Positions 1-8,289 of a stretch of DNA of 64,000 nucleotides are shown here, one piece after another (within the stretch, counting starts at the first letter, position 1; each line of letters starts with the position of its first letter). The notes below the pieces were generated by a model. That model worked only from the letters and a program-made list of their open reading frames with translations, searched no databases and was not told the DNA's origin. Where the stretch lies: contig CAWHCD010000004.1 in NCBI GenBank assembly GCA_963828015.1, positions 248,001 to 312,000 on the forward strand, written 5' to 3'. Made by a program: the position numbers and the translations under genes. The stretch comes from CAVPUA01 sp963828015. Its GTDB lineage: Bacteria; Actinomycetota; Actinomycetes; Mycobacteriales; Jatrophihabitantaceae.

Positions 1-53
1 GCGCGGGTCGTGCTCAGCAGCTCGTCGGGATCGAGCGGCAGCAGGTCGGTCAC
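1..53 (-). CDS. Nitroreductase-family protein, N-terminal tip only (partial)
   Basis: Reading leftward from a GTG at 53, the first 17 residues are M/V-TDLLPLDPDELLSTTRA and the frame stays open to the window edge. A start of this shape (a Pro-rich lead, then DELL-TTR) is typical of actinobacterial nitroreductase-family proteins, which are FMN enzymes reducing nitro or quinone compounds. Only the tip is visible, so the assignment rests on resemblance. It is divergent from the SnoaL-like genes, with a perfect palindrome at 115-130 between them. Confidence 0.35.
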   Translation of the reverse strand, partial: MTDLLPLDPDELLSTTR

Positions 54-114
54 GTCAAGACATCCGTTCTCATCAGTCGTCAGGCTCACACGGGAACCAG
101 CCCTTGATCTATCT

Positions 115-130
115 TATTCCGACAGGAATA
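115..130. promoter_or_regulatory. Perfect palindrome, probable operator
   Basis: TATTCCGACAGGAATA has 6-bp arms around GACA. It lies in the divergent gap between the leftward gene starting at 53 and the rightward gene starting at 163, where an operator for a TetR-type dimeric repressor would be expected. No regulator gene is visible beside it. Confidence 0.5.
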
Positions 131-162
131 CCAGACAACGCGGGATGAAAGGCAGTCCGACA

Positions 163-639
163 ATGACCAACCATCCGAGCCAGCCCACCGCCGAGCAGAG
201 GCTCGATCCCGACACCCGGTGGCAGGTCGAGCGAGGTGCTGTCGCGCTACGGCCACATTCTCGACAACGGCGAGTGGGGTTACCTCTCAACGGTGTTCGC
301 CCTGGACGCCACCCTCGACGCGCAGTACGTGACCGCGCACGGGCTCGGGGAGATCGAGCAGTTCCTGCAGCCCTTCGATCGGTGGACGTCGCATCACACG
401 CTGAACACCGCGACCCGCTATGTCGGTTCGAGCGGCGATGTCAGCGCCTGGAGCCGGTTTCTCCTCGTCGAGGCCAGCGGGCGCACCGCCAGCGGGGACT
501 ACGTCGACCTGCTGCGTCAGGACCGAGGACGGCTGGCGCATCCAGTCCCGGCGGATCCGCCCACGCAATCGGCCGGATAGCCGCCCCCGATGGTGAACCC
601 TGGCGCACCGAGTCCTTCGCCACCTGGCTGGCCGAATGA
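163..639 (+). pseudogene. SnoaL-like / NTF2-fold protein, frameshifted
   Basis: Similarity to SnoaL-like (NTF2-fold) small enzymes is spread over three frames. ATG 163 begins MTNHPSQPTAEQ; the frame shifts near 230 to give EVLSRYGHILDNGEWGYL and the core to SGDYVDLL (about 512). It shifts again to VRTEDGWRIQSRRIRPRN, and a last shift gives the family-type ending TESFATWLAE at 639. The next gene has the same fold and a similar ending (FSFASWLAG), so the two look like tandem paralogues. SnoaL-like proteins act as cyclases, isomerases or dehydratases; no substrate can be inferred. At least three indels are needed to restore one frame, so this is decayed or affected by sequence errors. Confidence 0.6.
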
Positions 640-1081
640 GTCCGGTGGCCGGGGTCGACGCCGCGGAGATCCTCGAGCTACTGGCCCGCTACGCCCACGT
701 CATCGACAACCGCGACTGGGCGCAGGCGGCCACCGTGTTCACCGCCGACGTCCGACTCGGACGGGACCCGGTCCTCTGTGCCGGCCTCGACCGCGTTCAG
801 CGAGCTGCTCGGCACCGCCCCCGCGACGCACGGGCACAACACGACCGACGTCGTGCTCGACGCCCGCACCGACGGCACGATCCGGGCCTGGAGCAAGTTC
901 TACATCGTGCGCGGTGACGGCACGGTGGGCAGCGGCGACTACCAGGACACGCTCGTGCGTACGGCCGACGGCTGGCGCATCGCCGAACGCGACGTCAGCC
1001 GCGGCAACCGGCTCGAGAGCGACCCCACCGGCGGGCGCGTCGACGCGCACCTTCAGCTTCGCCAGTTGGCTCGCCGGCTAG
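636..1081 (+). pseudogene. SnoaL-like / NTF2-fold protein, frameshifted (tandem paralogue)
   Basis: ATG 636 overlaps the end of the preceding gene. The N-terminus (AAEILELLARYAHVIDNRDW) is the conserved first helix of SnoaL-like proteins. The frame is lost near 765-780 and resumes as STAFSELLGTAPATHGHNTTD through GTIRAWSKFYIVRGDG and GDYQDTLVRTADGWRIAERD. A further shift after about 1040 is needed for the ending RTFSFASWLAG at 1081. Size (about 148 aa) and layout match the family and the upstream gene. As written it cannot make a full-length protein. Confidence 0.6.
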
Positions 1082-1099
1082 TCGACGTAATCTCGCGGC

Positions 1100-2029
1100 A
1101 TGAACGGCTTCGACGACGCCGACCCGGATGAGTTCGCGTCGCTGGTCGAGGCGGCCGAAGAGGTCGGGCTGGGGGCGGACACCATCCCGCCGGTGGCCCG
1201 CCATGTCCTCGAACTGCCCGACGGCCAGCAGCTGAGCCTGCTGCGGTGGGGCATCGGTGAACCAGAGCTGGTCCTGCTGCACGGCGGCGGACAGAACGCC
1301 CACACCTGGGATCTGGTGATGCTGCTGCTCGGGCGACCGGGGATCGCGATCGACCTGCCCGGGCACGGCCACTCGTCGTGGCGCCCCGATCGGGACTACC
1401 GGCCGGTGGGCAACGCCGCGGCGGTGGCCCAGGCGATCGAGACGCAGGCCCCCATGCGCAGGCGGTGATCGGCATGTCGATGGGAGGTCTCACGCTCATC
1501 CACCTGGGCGCGACCCGCCCTGAGCTCGTCCGCCGCGCCCTGCTCGTCGACGTGACTCCGGGCTCGGCGCGGGCCGCAGCGGCGATGAGCGCCGAACAGC
1601 GCGGGGCGGTCGAGCTCACGCGCGGCCCGCGGACCTTCCTTGACCGGCAAAGCGATGATCGACGCTGCCGTGGCTGCCTCTCCCCGCCGCCCGGCCTCGG
1701 CGGTGCGTCGGGGCGTGATCCACAACTCGGTGGCGCTACCGGATGGCACCTGGCGCTGGCGCTACGACCGATCCGATCCCGCCCTGCCCGCCCAGGCCGA
1801 TCAACTGTGGGCGGACGTCTCGCGGCTGGCAATGCCGACCATGCTGGTGATCGGCGCCGAATCCGCCTTCGTCACCGATCACGACCGGGCCGAAATCGCC
1901 CGCCGCGCGCCCGCGCTGCGCGTTGAGACCGTCGCCGACGCCGGGCACGCCATCCAGAGCGATCAGCCGGCGGCGCTGGCCGCGCTGATCGACGACTTGC
2001 TTAGCGCTGATGCACGACCAGGACGCTGA
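1100..2029 (+). pseudogene. Alpha/beta-fold hydrolase, frameshifted
   Basis: Three reading frames add up to one alpha/beta hydrolase of about 310 aa. From ATG 1100 the first part contains the oxyanion strand LVLLHGGGQNAHTWD and IDLPGHGHSS. The frame then shifts near 1455 to give the nucleophile elbow AVIGMSMGGLTL (catalytic Ser in GMSMG). It shifts again near 1640 to the lid and C-terminal part, with PTMLVIGAESAFV and the catalytic His region VADAGHAIQSDQP near the end. All three catalytic regions are present, so decay (or sequencing error) is recent. It follows the two broken SnoaL-like genes in the same direction and ends convergently, overlapping the uspA-like gene by 29 bp. Confidence 0.65.
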
Positions 2030-2456
2030 TGCGCGAATGGGTGACGACGGCTGAGGCGACGTTGCCGACCAGGTGGCCGACCAGCCCGGCCCGGCGATGC
2101 GAGCCAATGACGATCAGGCTCGCCTGCTCCTCGTCGGCGACCTGGAGGATTCCGGTCCAGGTCGGGGCGCATTCCGCGGTAGCGCTGCGCGCCTTGAAAC
2201 CGGCCTGTTCGGCCAGGGATGCCCCGTAGGCGGCGGTCTCCTCGGCGGCCTTGCGCACCTCGCTGGCCTGACCGGCGTCGAAGTGCTGCTTGGTCACCGG
2301 GGTGAAGCCGACGTCGGCCGGCTGCCAAGCGCACACGACGACGGCCTCGCGGCCAGGAACCAGCTGCTGGGCGGCGGCAGTGATCGCGTACGCCGCCAGC
2401 TCGGAACCGTCGTAGGCGAAGATCACCGGTCCGACACCGTTGTCGTTTGCAGCCAT
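2001..2456 (-). CDS. Universal stress protein, UspA family
   Basis: A 151-aa single-domain Usp protein starting at MAANDNGVGPVIFAYDGS. It has the N-terminal strand with an Asp-Gly-Ser segment and, near the end, an ATP-binding-type loop around VIGSHRRAGLVGHLVGNVAS followed by the last strand ISVLVV. ATP-binding Usp proteins act in the cytoplasm in stress and dormancy responses. The start codon overlaps the stop of the upstream MFS gene (ATGA at 2455), so the two are translationally coupled. The 3' end overlaps the convergent hydrolase remnant. Confidence 0.85.
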   Translation of the reverse strand: MAANDNGVGPVIFAYDGSELAAYAITAAAQQLVPGREAVVVCAWQPADVGFTPVTKQHFDAGQASEVRKAAEETAAYGASLAEQAGFKARSATAECAPTWTGILQVADEEQASLIVIGSHRRAGLVGHLVGNVASAVVTHSRISVLVVHQR

Positions 2457-3943
2457 CAGTTGACCTTTTCCAGCACGGGAATCTCCTCGATGTGCTTGGA
2501 CCGAAGCTTGGCCAGTAGCGGGGGCGAGTACCAGGCCGGCGCTACACCGCTGAGGAAGGTGTCGATGTCCGGGGTCTGCGGTCGCGCGCCGCTCACGGCG
2601 AAGATGACCGCCCCGAGCAATGCCCCACCGAGTGCAATACCCAGGCCAACCCACAGCATGACGCGGGTGCCTTCATTGATATTGCTCCCGATGTTGGCCG
2701 CGAAGTAGAAGAAGATCGGTGCCACCATGAATGCGGCCACTGCCCGCAACAGTTCCACGATCGCGAACACGCGCTGGAGGGTGAAGGACGGCATCGAGAA
2801 GCCGGCGACGAACAAGGCCGGGGCGACCGTCGCCCCGAGGCCGATGCCGGCCAGGCCGGAGCCCAGCAGGGTCAGCGCCTGGCTCGAGGGCACCTCGATG
2901 ACGAAGACCAGGATCCCGGCGGCCAGGAAGATCATGCCGACCAGCGGCAGGTACACCATGGCCTTCCTGGTGATCACGAAACCGAAAGCGAACGCGCTGA
3001 TCACCGCGCCGGCGACCTCGGGCAGGTAGAGCACGCCGATGCGTAGCGGACTGTAGTTCTCCGTCAGCACGCTCGCGGTGAGGGCGGTCGCCGAGACCGC
3101 GGCCGCGGCCGCAAACAGCGCCACGACGATGCCGGCCACCGGGATCGCACTGGTCAGCAGCGGCCGCACCGTGAGCAGCGGCGTCTTGGCCCGGAATTGG
3201 TAGACGATCAGGACCACGATCGCGCCCAGGCCACCGACCAGCGGCAGGATGACCTGCGGGTCGTGAAACGCGTGGCTGGTCAGCTCCGAGACCCCGATGA
3301 ACGCGGCCAGGCAGCCCACCAGGGCCAGCCCGATCGCGGGCAGGTCGCGCGGCGAATCAGGGTTGGCGGCCGGTGAATCCTCGAAGGTCAGCAAGGCCAT
3401 CACGAACGCGGCCGCCGACACGGCGGCGACGATCCAGAACAGCGGGCGCCAGGCCTGGGCCGAGGCCTGCACCCCGCCGATGAACGGCCCCAGCGCGACG
3501 GCACCGAAGATGCACATATTCATGATCATGGCCGTCAGTCGCAGCTTCGACCGCGGGAAGCCGATCGCCAGCGGCGGGACGGCGGCGATGAGCAGCATGC
3601 TGGTGCACAGGCCCTGGATGACGTGCCCGGTGATGTACATGCCGGCGTTCTGCGCCGAGGCGGCGATCACCGAGCCGATCACCAGCAGCGCGGCGTAGCC
3701 AACCAGCATCCGCCGTTGGGGTAGGTGCTGGGCGAACTGCACGGCCAGCACCGTTCCGACCGCGTAGGCCGCGTTGCCCAGGCCCGAGCTCAGGCTCATC
3801 GTCTGGGCGCTCATGTGCAGACTCGCCGAGATATAGGGCGTGATCGGTTCGAGTGAGGCCGACAGCGCGAGGAAGGGGATCAGCGCCAGCATCACCATCG
3901 CGGCGACCGCAGGATAGCGGCCGGCGAGGGGTCCCTGGCGCAT
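2456..3943 (-). CDS. MFS transporter, DHA2-like multidrug exporter
   Basis: A 495-aa polytopic membrane protein with about 14 hydrophobic segments. TM1 carries MLALIPFLALSASLEPITPYI and a loop after TM2-3 carries QHLPQRRMLVGYAALL, the degenerate MFS motif-A position; later repeats include GPFIGGVQASAQAWRPLF. Length and topology fit the drug:H+ antiporter-2 group. The hydrophilic C-terminal tail of about 45 residues is long. It heads a two-gene minus-strand operon with the UspA-like gene. The substrate is unknown. Confidence 0.8.
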   Translation of the reverse strand: MRQGPLAGRYPAVAAMVMLALIPFLALSASLEPITPYISASLHMSAQTMSLSSGLGNAAYAVGTVLAVQFAQHLPQRRMLVGYAALLVIGSVIAASAQNAGMYITGHVIQGLCTSMLLIAAVPPLAIGFPRSKLRLTAMIMNMCIFGAVALGPFIGGVQASAQAWRPLFWIVAAVSAAAFVMALLTFEDSPAANPDSPRDLPAIGLALVGCLAAFIGVSELTSHAFHDPQVILPLVGGLGAIVVLIVYQFRAKTPLLTVRPLLTSAIPVAGIVVALFAAAAAVSATALTASVLTENYSPLRIGVLYLPEVAGAVISAFAFGFVITRKAMVYLPLVGMIFLAAGILVFVIEVPSSQALTLLGSGLAGIGLGATVAPALFVAGFSMPSFTLQRVFAIVELLRAVAAFMVAPIFFYFAANIGSNINEGTRVMLWVGLGIALGGALLGAVIFAVSGARPQTPDIDTFLSGVAPAWYSPPLLAKLRSKHIEEIPVLEKVN

Positions 3944-4270
3944 CAGATCACGCCCGAGATCGGTCGGATTGGATCACTGAGCCGGGCCAGGCCGACGCGA
4001 GCGGGCTGTTGCTGCATGAAGTTCCCTCTGGGGCGAGATCGGATGAAGCTCGGCGGCAGCCCAAGCAGGCCCACAGCCGACCTCTCGACAATAGAGGACA
4101 ACCGGAGGTTGCATCCGGTTGGCTATCTCACCCCCGCGGCACGCCCCGGCCGGGAATAGTGGCGCCGGTCGCAGCACCGCCTGCCGTCGGGTGAATCGTC
4201 GGCGCTTTTACCGGTCGACGCCGAGCCCGACCGGCAGGAATTCGCCCGGCCGGTTCCCGGTGCCGACTGA
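3944..4270. other. Intergenic region, no gene seen
   Basis: 327 bp between two minus-strand genes. It should contain the promoter of the MFS-uspA operon in its left part and the 3' untranslated region of the VOC gene in its right part. I see no convincing gene, RNA or palindrome. Confidence 0.4.
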
Positions 4271-5215
4271 TCAGGCGCGCGGGTCCCCCGGGACCGCAGT
4301 GGTGCTGAAGCCCCACGGGATCCCGATGCTCGTCGTCGGATCGGTGACGATCGTGTCGTCGGTGCGCGTCTGGATGCCGACGCCCTGACTGGTCAGCTGC
4401 CGCTCGACCTTGTCCAGGTCCTGCACCTTCCACGAGATCGCGTGATAGGTGTCGACGGACGGGTCGGTGGCCCAGTCGGCGTAGGCGGCCGTGCCCTCGT
4501 CGGGCACCGCGAACTCATAGACCCCATCGCCCAGGCTGATGTAGGTGCTCGACGTACCCCGGACGTCGTTGTGCGCCTCGTGGATGACCGTGCCGCCGAG
4601 GGAGTCGACGAACAGCCGCTTGGCCCGATCGGGGCGGTCGGTGAGCACCGTGTGGTGCGAGCAGAACTCCAGGCCCAGCGGGTCGTACGGCGAGGTCGGT
4701 GAGAGCTTCCAATCCGGCTTGAGGCGCACATCGCCGGGCATCTGCACCGGCGGCACGAACTGGTAGCGCAGGCCGGCGTCTTCCGGCGTCGTCCAGAACA
4801 TCGGCAACGCACCGCCGATGACCAACGGCGGTTCGTCGCCCTCGGCGACCTTGTCGTCCTGTCCGATGATGACGAAGCCCGACGCTTTGATCGAGCGGTA
4901 CGCGTCAGCCAGTCCCTCGACGTACCAGCCCAGGCCGTTCAAGTGCGAGACCGTCGGCGTCGGGTACAACTGCTTGCCGGACTTGAGCAGCCGGGTCGGG
5001 TCGATGCTGTCGAAGATCACGTCGCGGATAGTGGTGAACGTCGAGTAGTCCATCCGGGTCTCCGGATTCTGGACCTCCAGGCCGATCAGCACGTTCAGGC
5101 GCGCACTGTTGCGACCGAACACCCGCTCGAAGAAGTCCTCGACCTCCGCCAGGCTCGTGACCCGGTGGCTCGGGTGGAACATGGCGATGACGCTGAACTC
5201 TCCGGACTCCGTCAT
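4271..5215 (-). CDS. Two-domain VOC (glyoxalase/dioxygenase-fold) protein, paralogue 1
   Basis: A 314-aa protein with two vicinal-oxygen-chelate modules. Domain 1 opens with AMFHPSHRVTSLAEVEDFFE and ends around EDAGLRYQF, giving His and Glu metal-ligand candidates. Domain 2 opens with LEFCSHHTVLTDRPDRAKRL and continues GGTVIHEAHND; the protein ends VPGDPRA. The same layout and the VPGDPR ending recur in the genes at 13990 and 24497, so the three are paralogues; this is the most divergent. The start MTESGEF is chosen because GGAGAGG lies 6 nt upstream. VOC enzymes are metal-dependent lyases, isomerases or dioxygenases; the reaction here is unknown. Confidence 0.75.
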   Translation of the reverse strand: MTESGEFSVIAMFHPSHRVTSLAEVEDFFERVFGRNSARLNVLIGLEVQNPETRMDYSTFTTIRDVIFDSIDPTRLLKSGKQLYPTPTVSHLNGLGWYVEGLADAYRSIKASGFVIIGQDDKVAEGDEPPLVIGGALPMFWTTPEDAGLRYQFVPPVQMPGDVRLKPDWKLSPTSPYDPLGLEFCSHHTVLTDRPDRAKRLFVDSLGGTVIHEAHNDVRGTSSTYISLGDGVYEFAVPDEGTAAYADWATDPSVDTYHAISWKVQDLDKVERQLTSQGVGIQTRTDDTIVTDPTTSIGIPWGFSTTAVPGDPRA

Positions 5216-5364
5216 TGAGGTCCTCTCCAGGGCGCAGTTCGTGGTGCTCATGAACCAGGGGTTTTACCAACGCATCGCGATGGTGATCGGGGCTAGCCAA
5301 GCACCGGGATGCCCGACCGTCAACAGTGGATCAACCGCACCCGCCGCGCCGCTAGGGTGGCCTG

Positions 5365-6465
5365 GTGCTGATCGACGTTGACCGAAGCTCACCGTCGGAT
5401 CGAGCGTGGGCCAACGAGGCAATCCGCAAGGTGGAGGCTGACGCCAACCGCTCGGCCGACACGCATCTGCTCGTCTTTGCCTTGCCCGAGCACCCCAACG
5501 TCGACCTCTATCTCAAGGACGAGTCGACCCTTCCGACCGGTTCGCTCAAGCACCGCCTGGCCCGCTCGCTGTTCCTGTACGCGTTGTGCAACGGCTGGAT
5601 CCACCAGCGAACCACGGTCATCGAGGCCTCCTCAGGCTCGACCGCGATCAGCGAGGCCTACTTCGCGCGGATCCTCGGCCTGCCCTTCGTGGCCGTCGTT
5701 CCGCGGACGCTGTCGGCGGAGAAGGTCGCGCTCATCGAACGCGAGGGCGGCCGCTGCCACTTCGTCGACGACCCGGGTGCGATCTATGCCGAGGCGGCCC
5801 GGCTGGCCCGCGAGACGGGCGGGCACTACCTGGACCAGTTCACCTACGCCGAGCGGGCGACCGACTGGCGCGGCAACAACAACATCGCCGAGTCGATCTT
5901 CGAGCAGCTCAGCGCGGAGCGTTTCCCGGTGCCGCGCTGGATCGTGGTCGGTGCCGGAACGGGCGGCACCAGCGCCACCATCGGGCGCTACATCCGCTAC
6001 CAGCGTCATCCGACCGGGTTGGCTGTGGTCGACCCGGAGAACTCGGTCTTCTTTCCCTCTTGGTTGGACGATGACCGTTCGATAACCAGCGCGGTCGGCT
6101 CGCGGATCGAGGGCATCGGACGGCCCCGGGTCGAGCCGAGCTTCATTCCCACCGTCGTCGACCGCATGATCCGCGTCCCGGATGCGGCCTCGATCGCCGC
6201 CGCGCGGGCCGTGGAATCGGTGATCGGCCGACGCGTCGGCGCCTCCACCGGCACCAACCTGTGGGGGGCGCTGCGGCTGGCCTGCGAGATGTCGGAGGCG
6301 GGAGAGTCCGGCAGCATCGTCACCCTGATCTGCGACAGCGGCGACCGCTACGGCCACACCTACTTCTCCGACCCGTGGCTGGCGTCCAACGACATCGACA
6401 TCCGCCCGCACCTGGAGTGCTTCGAGACCGGGATGACCACGGGCCGCTGGCCGACGCTGCCTTGA
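5365..6465 (+). CDS. cds1: PLP-dependent L-cysteine desulfhydrase / cysteine synthase-like (Cds1 family)
   Basis: A 366-aa fold-type II PLP enzyme. The PLP lysine is K62 in PTGSLKHRLARSLF. SSGSTAISEAYFARI is the substrate loop, and VGAGTGGTSATIGRY is the glycine-rich phosphate-binding loop. The pattern SLKHR plus LFLYALCNGWI fits the mycobacterial Cds1 group, which degrades L-cysteine to H2S, pyruvate and ammonia, rather than CysK or CysM. The start is a GTG at 5365 with an AGGGTGG-like site just upstream. It is divergent from the VOC gene. The Cds1 assignment is from recalled family resemblance. Confidence 0.75.
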   Translation: MLIDVDRSSPSDRAWANEAIRKVEADANRSADTHLLVFALPEHPNVDLYLKDESTLPTGSLKHRLARSLFLYALCNGWIHQRTTVIEASSGSTAISEAYFARILGLPFVAVVPRTLSAEKVALIEREGGRCHFVDDPGAIYAEAARLARETGGHYLDQFTYAERATDWRGNNNIAESIFEQLSAERFPVPRWIVVGAGTGGTSATIGRYIRYQRHPTGLAVVDPENSVFFPSWLDDDRSITSAVGSRIEGIGRPRVEPSFIPTVVDRMIRVPDAASIAAARAVESVIGRRVGASTGTNLWGALRLACEMSEAGESGSIVTLICDSGDRYGHTYFSDPWLASNDIDIRPHLECFETGMTTGRWPTLP

Positions 6466-6545
6466 TGGGCCATGCTTGGCGACCCCGCTACGTTTCGCGT
6501 TGCAGGTCCGCGACCAGCGCCGGATTGCGGGCTCATCACCACGCT

Positions 6546-7277
6546 CTAGATCGCGCCGAACCACGCGGCTCGTAGCTGGTCGTGCTCGAGCGTGGGCAAC
6601 ACCAGATCGGGCTCGAGCTGCGCAAGGACCTCGAATGAGTGGCGGCCGGTCGCCACGAGGGCGCAGCGCAGGCCGAGGGCGCGGGCGCAGACCAGGTCGC
6701 GCGGCGTATCGCCCACCACCCAGGCGCTGTCGGGGGTTCCGGCCCAGCCGGCCCGGCCGAGACGATCGAGGGCAAACCTCGCGACCGCGGTCCGGTCGGG
6801 TCCGCTGGCCCCGAAGCCGCCGACAGCGACGTCGATGGGCGGAACCAGCCCAGCGGCGTCGAGCTTGAGCCGTCCGGGGATTTCGAGGTTGCCGGTGACG
6901 ACGGTCTGCCTGACGCCCTGCTCGGCCAGCGCACCGACGAGTTCGCCGGCGCCGGGCAGCAGCGCGACGTGCCGGCCCAGCTCGTCGGCCCGTTCAGAGA
7001 CGAGTACCTCGAAGGTGGCGAGAACCTCGGGAATCTGCTCGGGCGCACCCCCGGCGGCTTGGACGAGCAACCCGGCGATCTCGGGATCCAGACGCCCACC
7101 GAAGTCGAGCCCCACCTCACTGGGTCGAGTGCCGCAGACCGACTCGACCGCGTCGAGGAAGACGCGCGCAACGGCGCCCTTCGACGTCACGAGTGTGCCG
7201 TCGATGTCCCACAGCACGGCCGTCACGCCGCGGTTGAGCCCGGGCCCAGGTGGCGGGCGCTCACCGGTGCCGGACAT
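6546..7277 (-). CDS. HAD-superfamily hydrolase (phosphatase-like)
   Basis: A 243-aa HAD hydrolase. Motif I is VLWDIDGTLV with nucleophile D24 and acid/base D26. Motif II is VVTGN, and motif III/IV is WVVGDTPRDLVCARALG. A helical cap lies between motif I and motif II (residues about 40-105), as in phosphoglycolate phosphatase-type (subfamily I) members. It probably hydrolyses a small phosphorylated metabolite; the substrate cannot be told. It is followed 16 bp earlier in coordinates by the HExxH protein gene on the same strand. Confidence 0.85.
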   Translation of the reverse strand: MSGTGERPPPGPGLNRGVTAVLWDIDGTLVTSKGAVARVFLDAVESVCGTRPSEVGLDFGGRLDPEIAGLLVQAAGGAPEQIPEVLATFEVLVSERADELGRHVALLPGAGELVGALAEQGVRQTVVTGNLEIPGRLKLDAAGLVPPIDVAVGGFGASGPDRTAVARFALDRLGRAGWAGTPDSAWVVGDTPRDLVCARALGLRCALVATGRHSFEVLAQLEPDLVLPTLEHDQLRAAWFGAI

Positions 7278-7292
7278 CGCCTCAGATTACGG

Positions 7293-8168
7293 CTAGGGGA
7301 TCTGCGCCATCGCCAGCGCGGCCGCCTGCTCAGTGCACGGAGCGGCAATTTGATCGACCCGGTTGTTGAAGCCCGACTCCTTCCAGGCGACGCAACTGGC
7401 CCAGGCCTCGGCGTCGTACTGCCCGGCGAATCCGCGATCCAGCACGTGGAACTGGCCCAGCCAGCCGGCCAGTCCGGCCCAGCTCGGATAGGCGTATAGC
7501 GACCAGTGCGAGTAGCCGTAGGCGTGGGCGATCTCGTGCGCCATCGTGTTGCGCTGGTAGGTCGATGACTGGTTGAAGAAGGCCGGGGTGAAGCTGGTTT
7601 CCAGGTGTCCGTCGATGATGCCGGTGCAGCCATCACCGCAGCTCTCGCGTGGGTCGTTGTAGGTCAACACCCAGCTCGCGGGCAGCGCGGCGCGCTCGGC
7701 CGCGGGGACGACGGAGTTGAAGAGGGCCTGGATCTGGGAGAGTTGCCAGCTCTGGGCCGGCGCGGCCGGCGCGGCAGGCGCGACAGGCGCGACAGGCGCG
7801 ACGGGCGCATCGGGCGCCGCCGGAGCAGGCGGCGCGGCCGGTGCCGCCGGGCGCGGGGCGCTACTGACGCTCGCTTCGGGTGGGGCGGCCACCGGCGGGG
7901 CGACGGTCTCGGCTGGGGTGGCGGCCCGTGCGGTCATCTCGGGCGAAGCCGGAGTCGATTCAGCGCTCGCCGCGACCTCGGCCGAGGCGGACGTCGACTG
8001 CACCGGCGACTGGGTCGAGAACTCCTGGACGGCCACCGGACCCTGCGCGATCTGGGTGCCGACGGGCCGATAGATCGCGGCCGTCAAGGTGGCGGCGAGC
8101 GCGAGCGCGACGCCGCCGAAGATCAGGACGCGCTTCGAGCGGATCACCGCCCTGAGGTGCGCGGCCAT
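7293..8168 (-). CDS. Membrane-anchored protein with Pro/Ala-rich linker and HExxH motif
   Basis: A protein of about 291 aa. A short basic N-terminus precedes one hydrophobic segment (VLIFGGVALALAATLTAAIY), a signal anchor. About 100 residues of Ala/Pro/Ser/Thr linker follow, including tandem APV repeats. The C-terminal globular domain has TMAHEIAHAYGYSHW (HExxH at about residues 211-215), suggesting a zinc metalloprotease-like extracellular domain, with several Cys that may form disulphides. Family membership is unrecognised. The ATG at 8168 is preferred because GAGG lies upstream; a GTG at 8195 is possible. A strong hairpin sits at 8185-8210 just upstream. Confidence 0.65.
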   Translation of the reverse strand: MAAHLRAVIRSKRVLIFGGVALALAATLTAAIYRPVGTQIAQGPVAVQEFSTQSPVQSTSASAEVAASAESTPASPEMTARAATPAETVAPPVAAPPEASVSSAPRPAAPAAPPAPAAPDAPVAPVAPVAPAAPAAPAQSWQLSQIQALFNSVVPAAERAALPASWVLTYNDPRESCGDGCTGIIDGHLETSFTPAFFNQSSTYQRNTMAHEIAHAYGYSHWSLYAYPSWAGLAGWLGQFHVLDRGFAGQYDAEAWASCVAWKESGFNNRVDQIAAPCTEQAAALAMAQIP

Positions 8169-8184
8169 GGGTGGTACCTCGACT

Positions 8185-8210
8185 CTCACAGACACGGGGT
8201 TGTCTGTGAG
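8185..8210. promoter_or_regulatory. Long perfect inverted repeat (10-bp arms)
   Basis: CTCACAGACA and TGTCTGTGAG flank a 6-nt spacer. It lies 17 bp upstream of the HExxH gene start and about 80 bp upstream of the divergent DJ-1 gene. It could be a repressor operator or a 5' leader hairpin. Confidence 0.5.
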
Positions 8211-8289
8211 CTATTCCAATCCTTAAACGCCTACCTCACTTCGCCCATCACAGGTGAGAGTGCCCCCGCCGCGCCCTACGCTGGGCTAC

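Noticed and set aside
7756..7815. Tandem 9-bp repeats considered as a possible CRISPR-like or regulatory array
   Set aside because: They are in frame and encode the Ala/Pro linker of the HExxH protein; no spacers exist. No CRISPR array was seen anywhere in the window.
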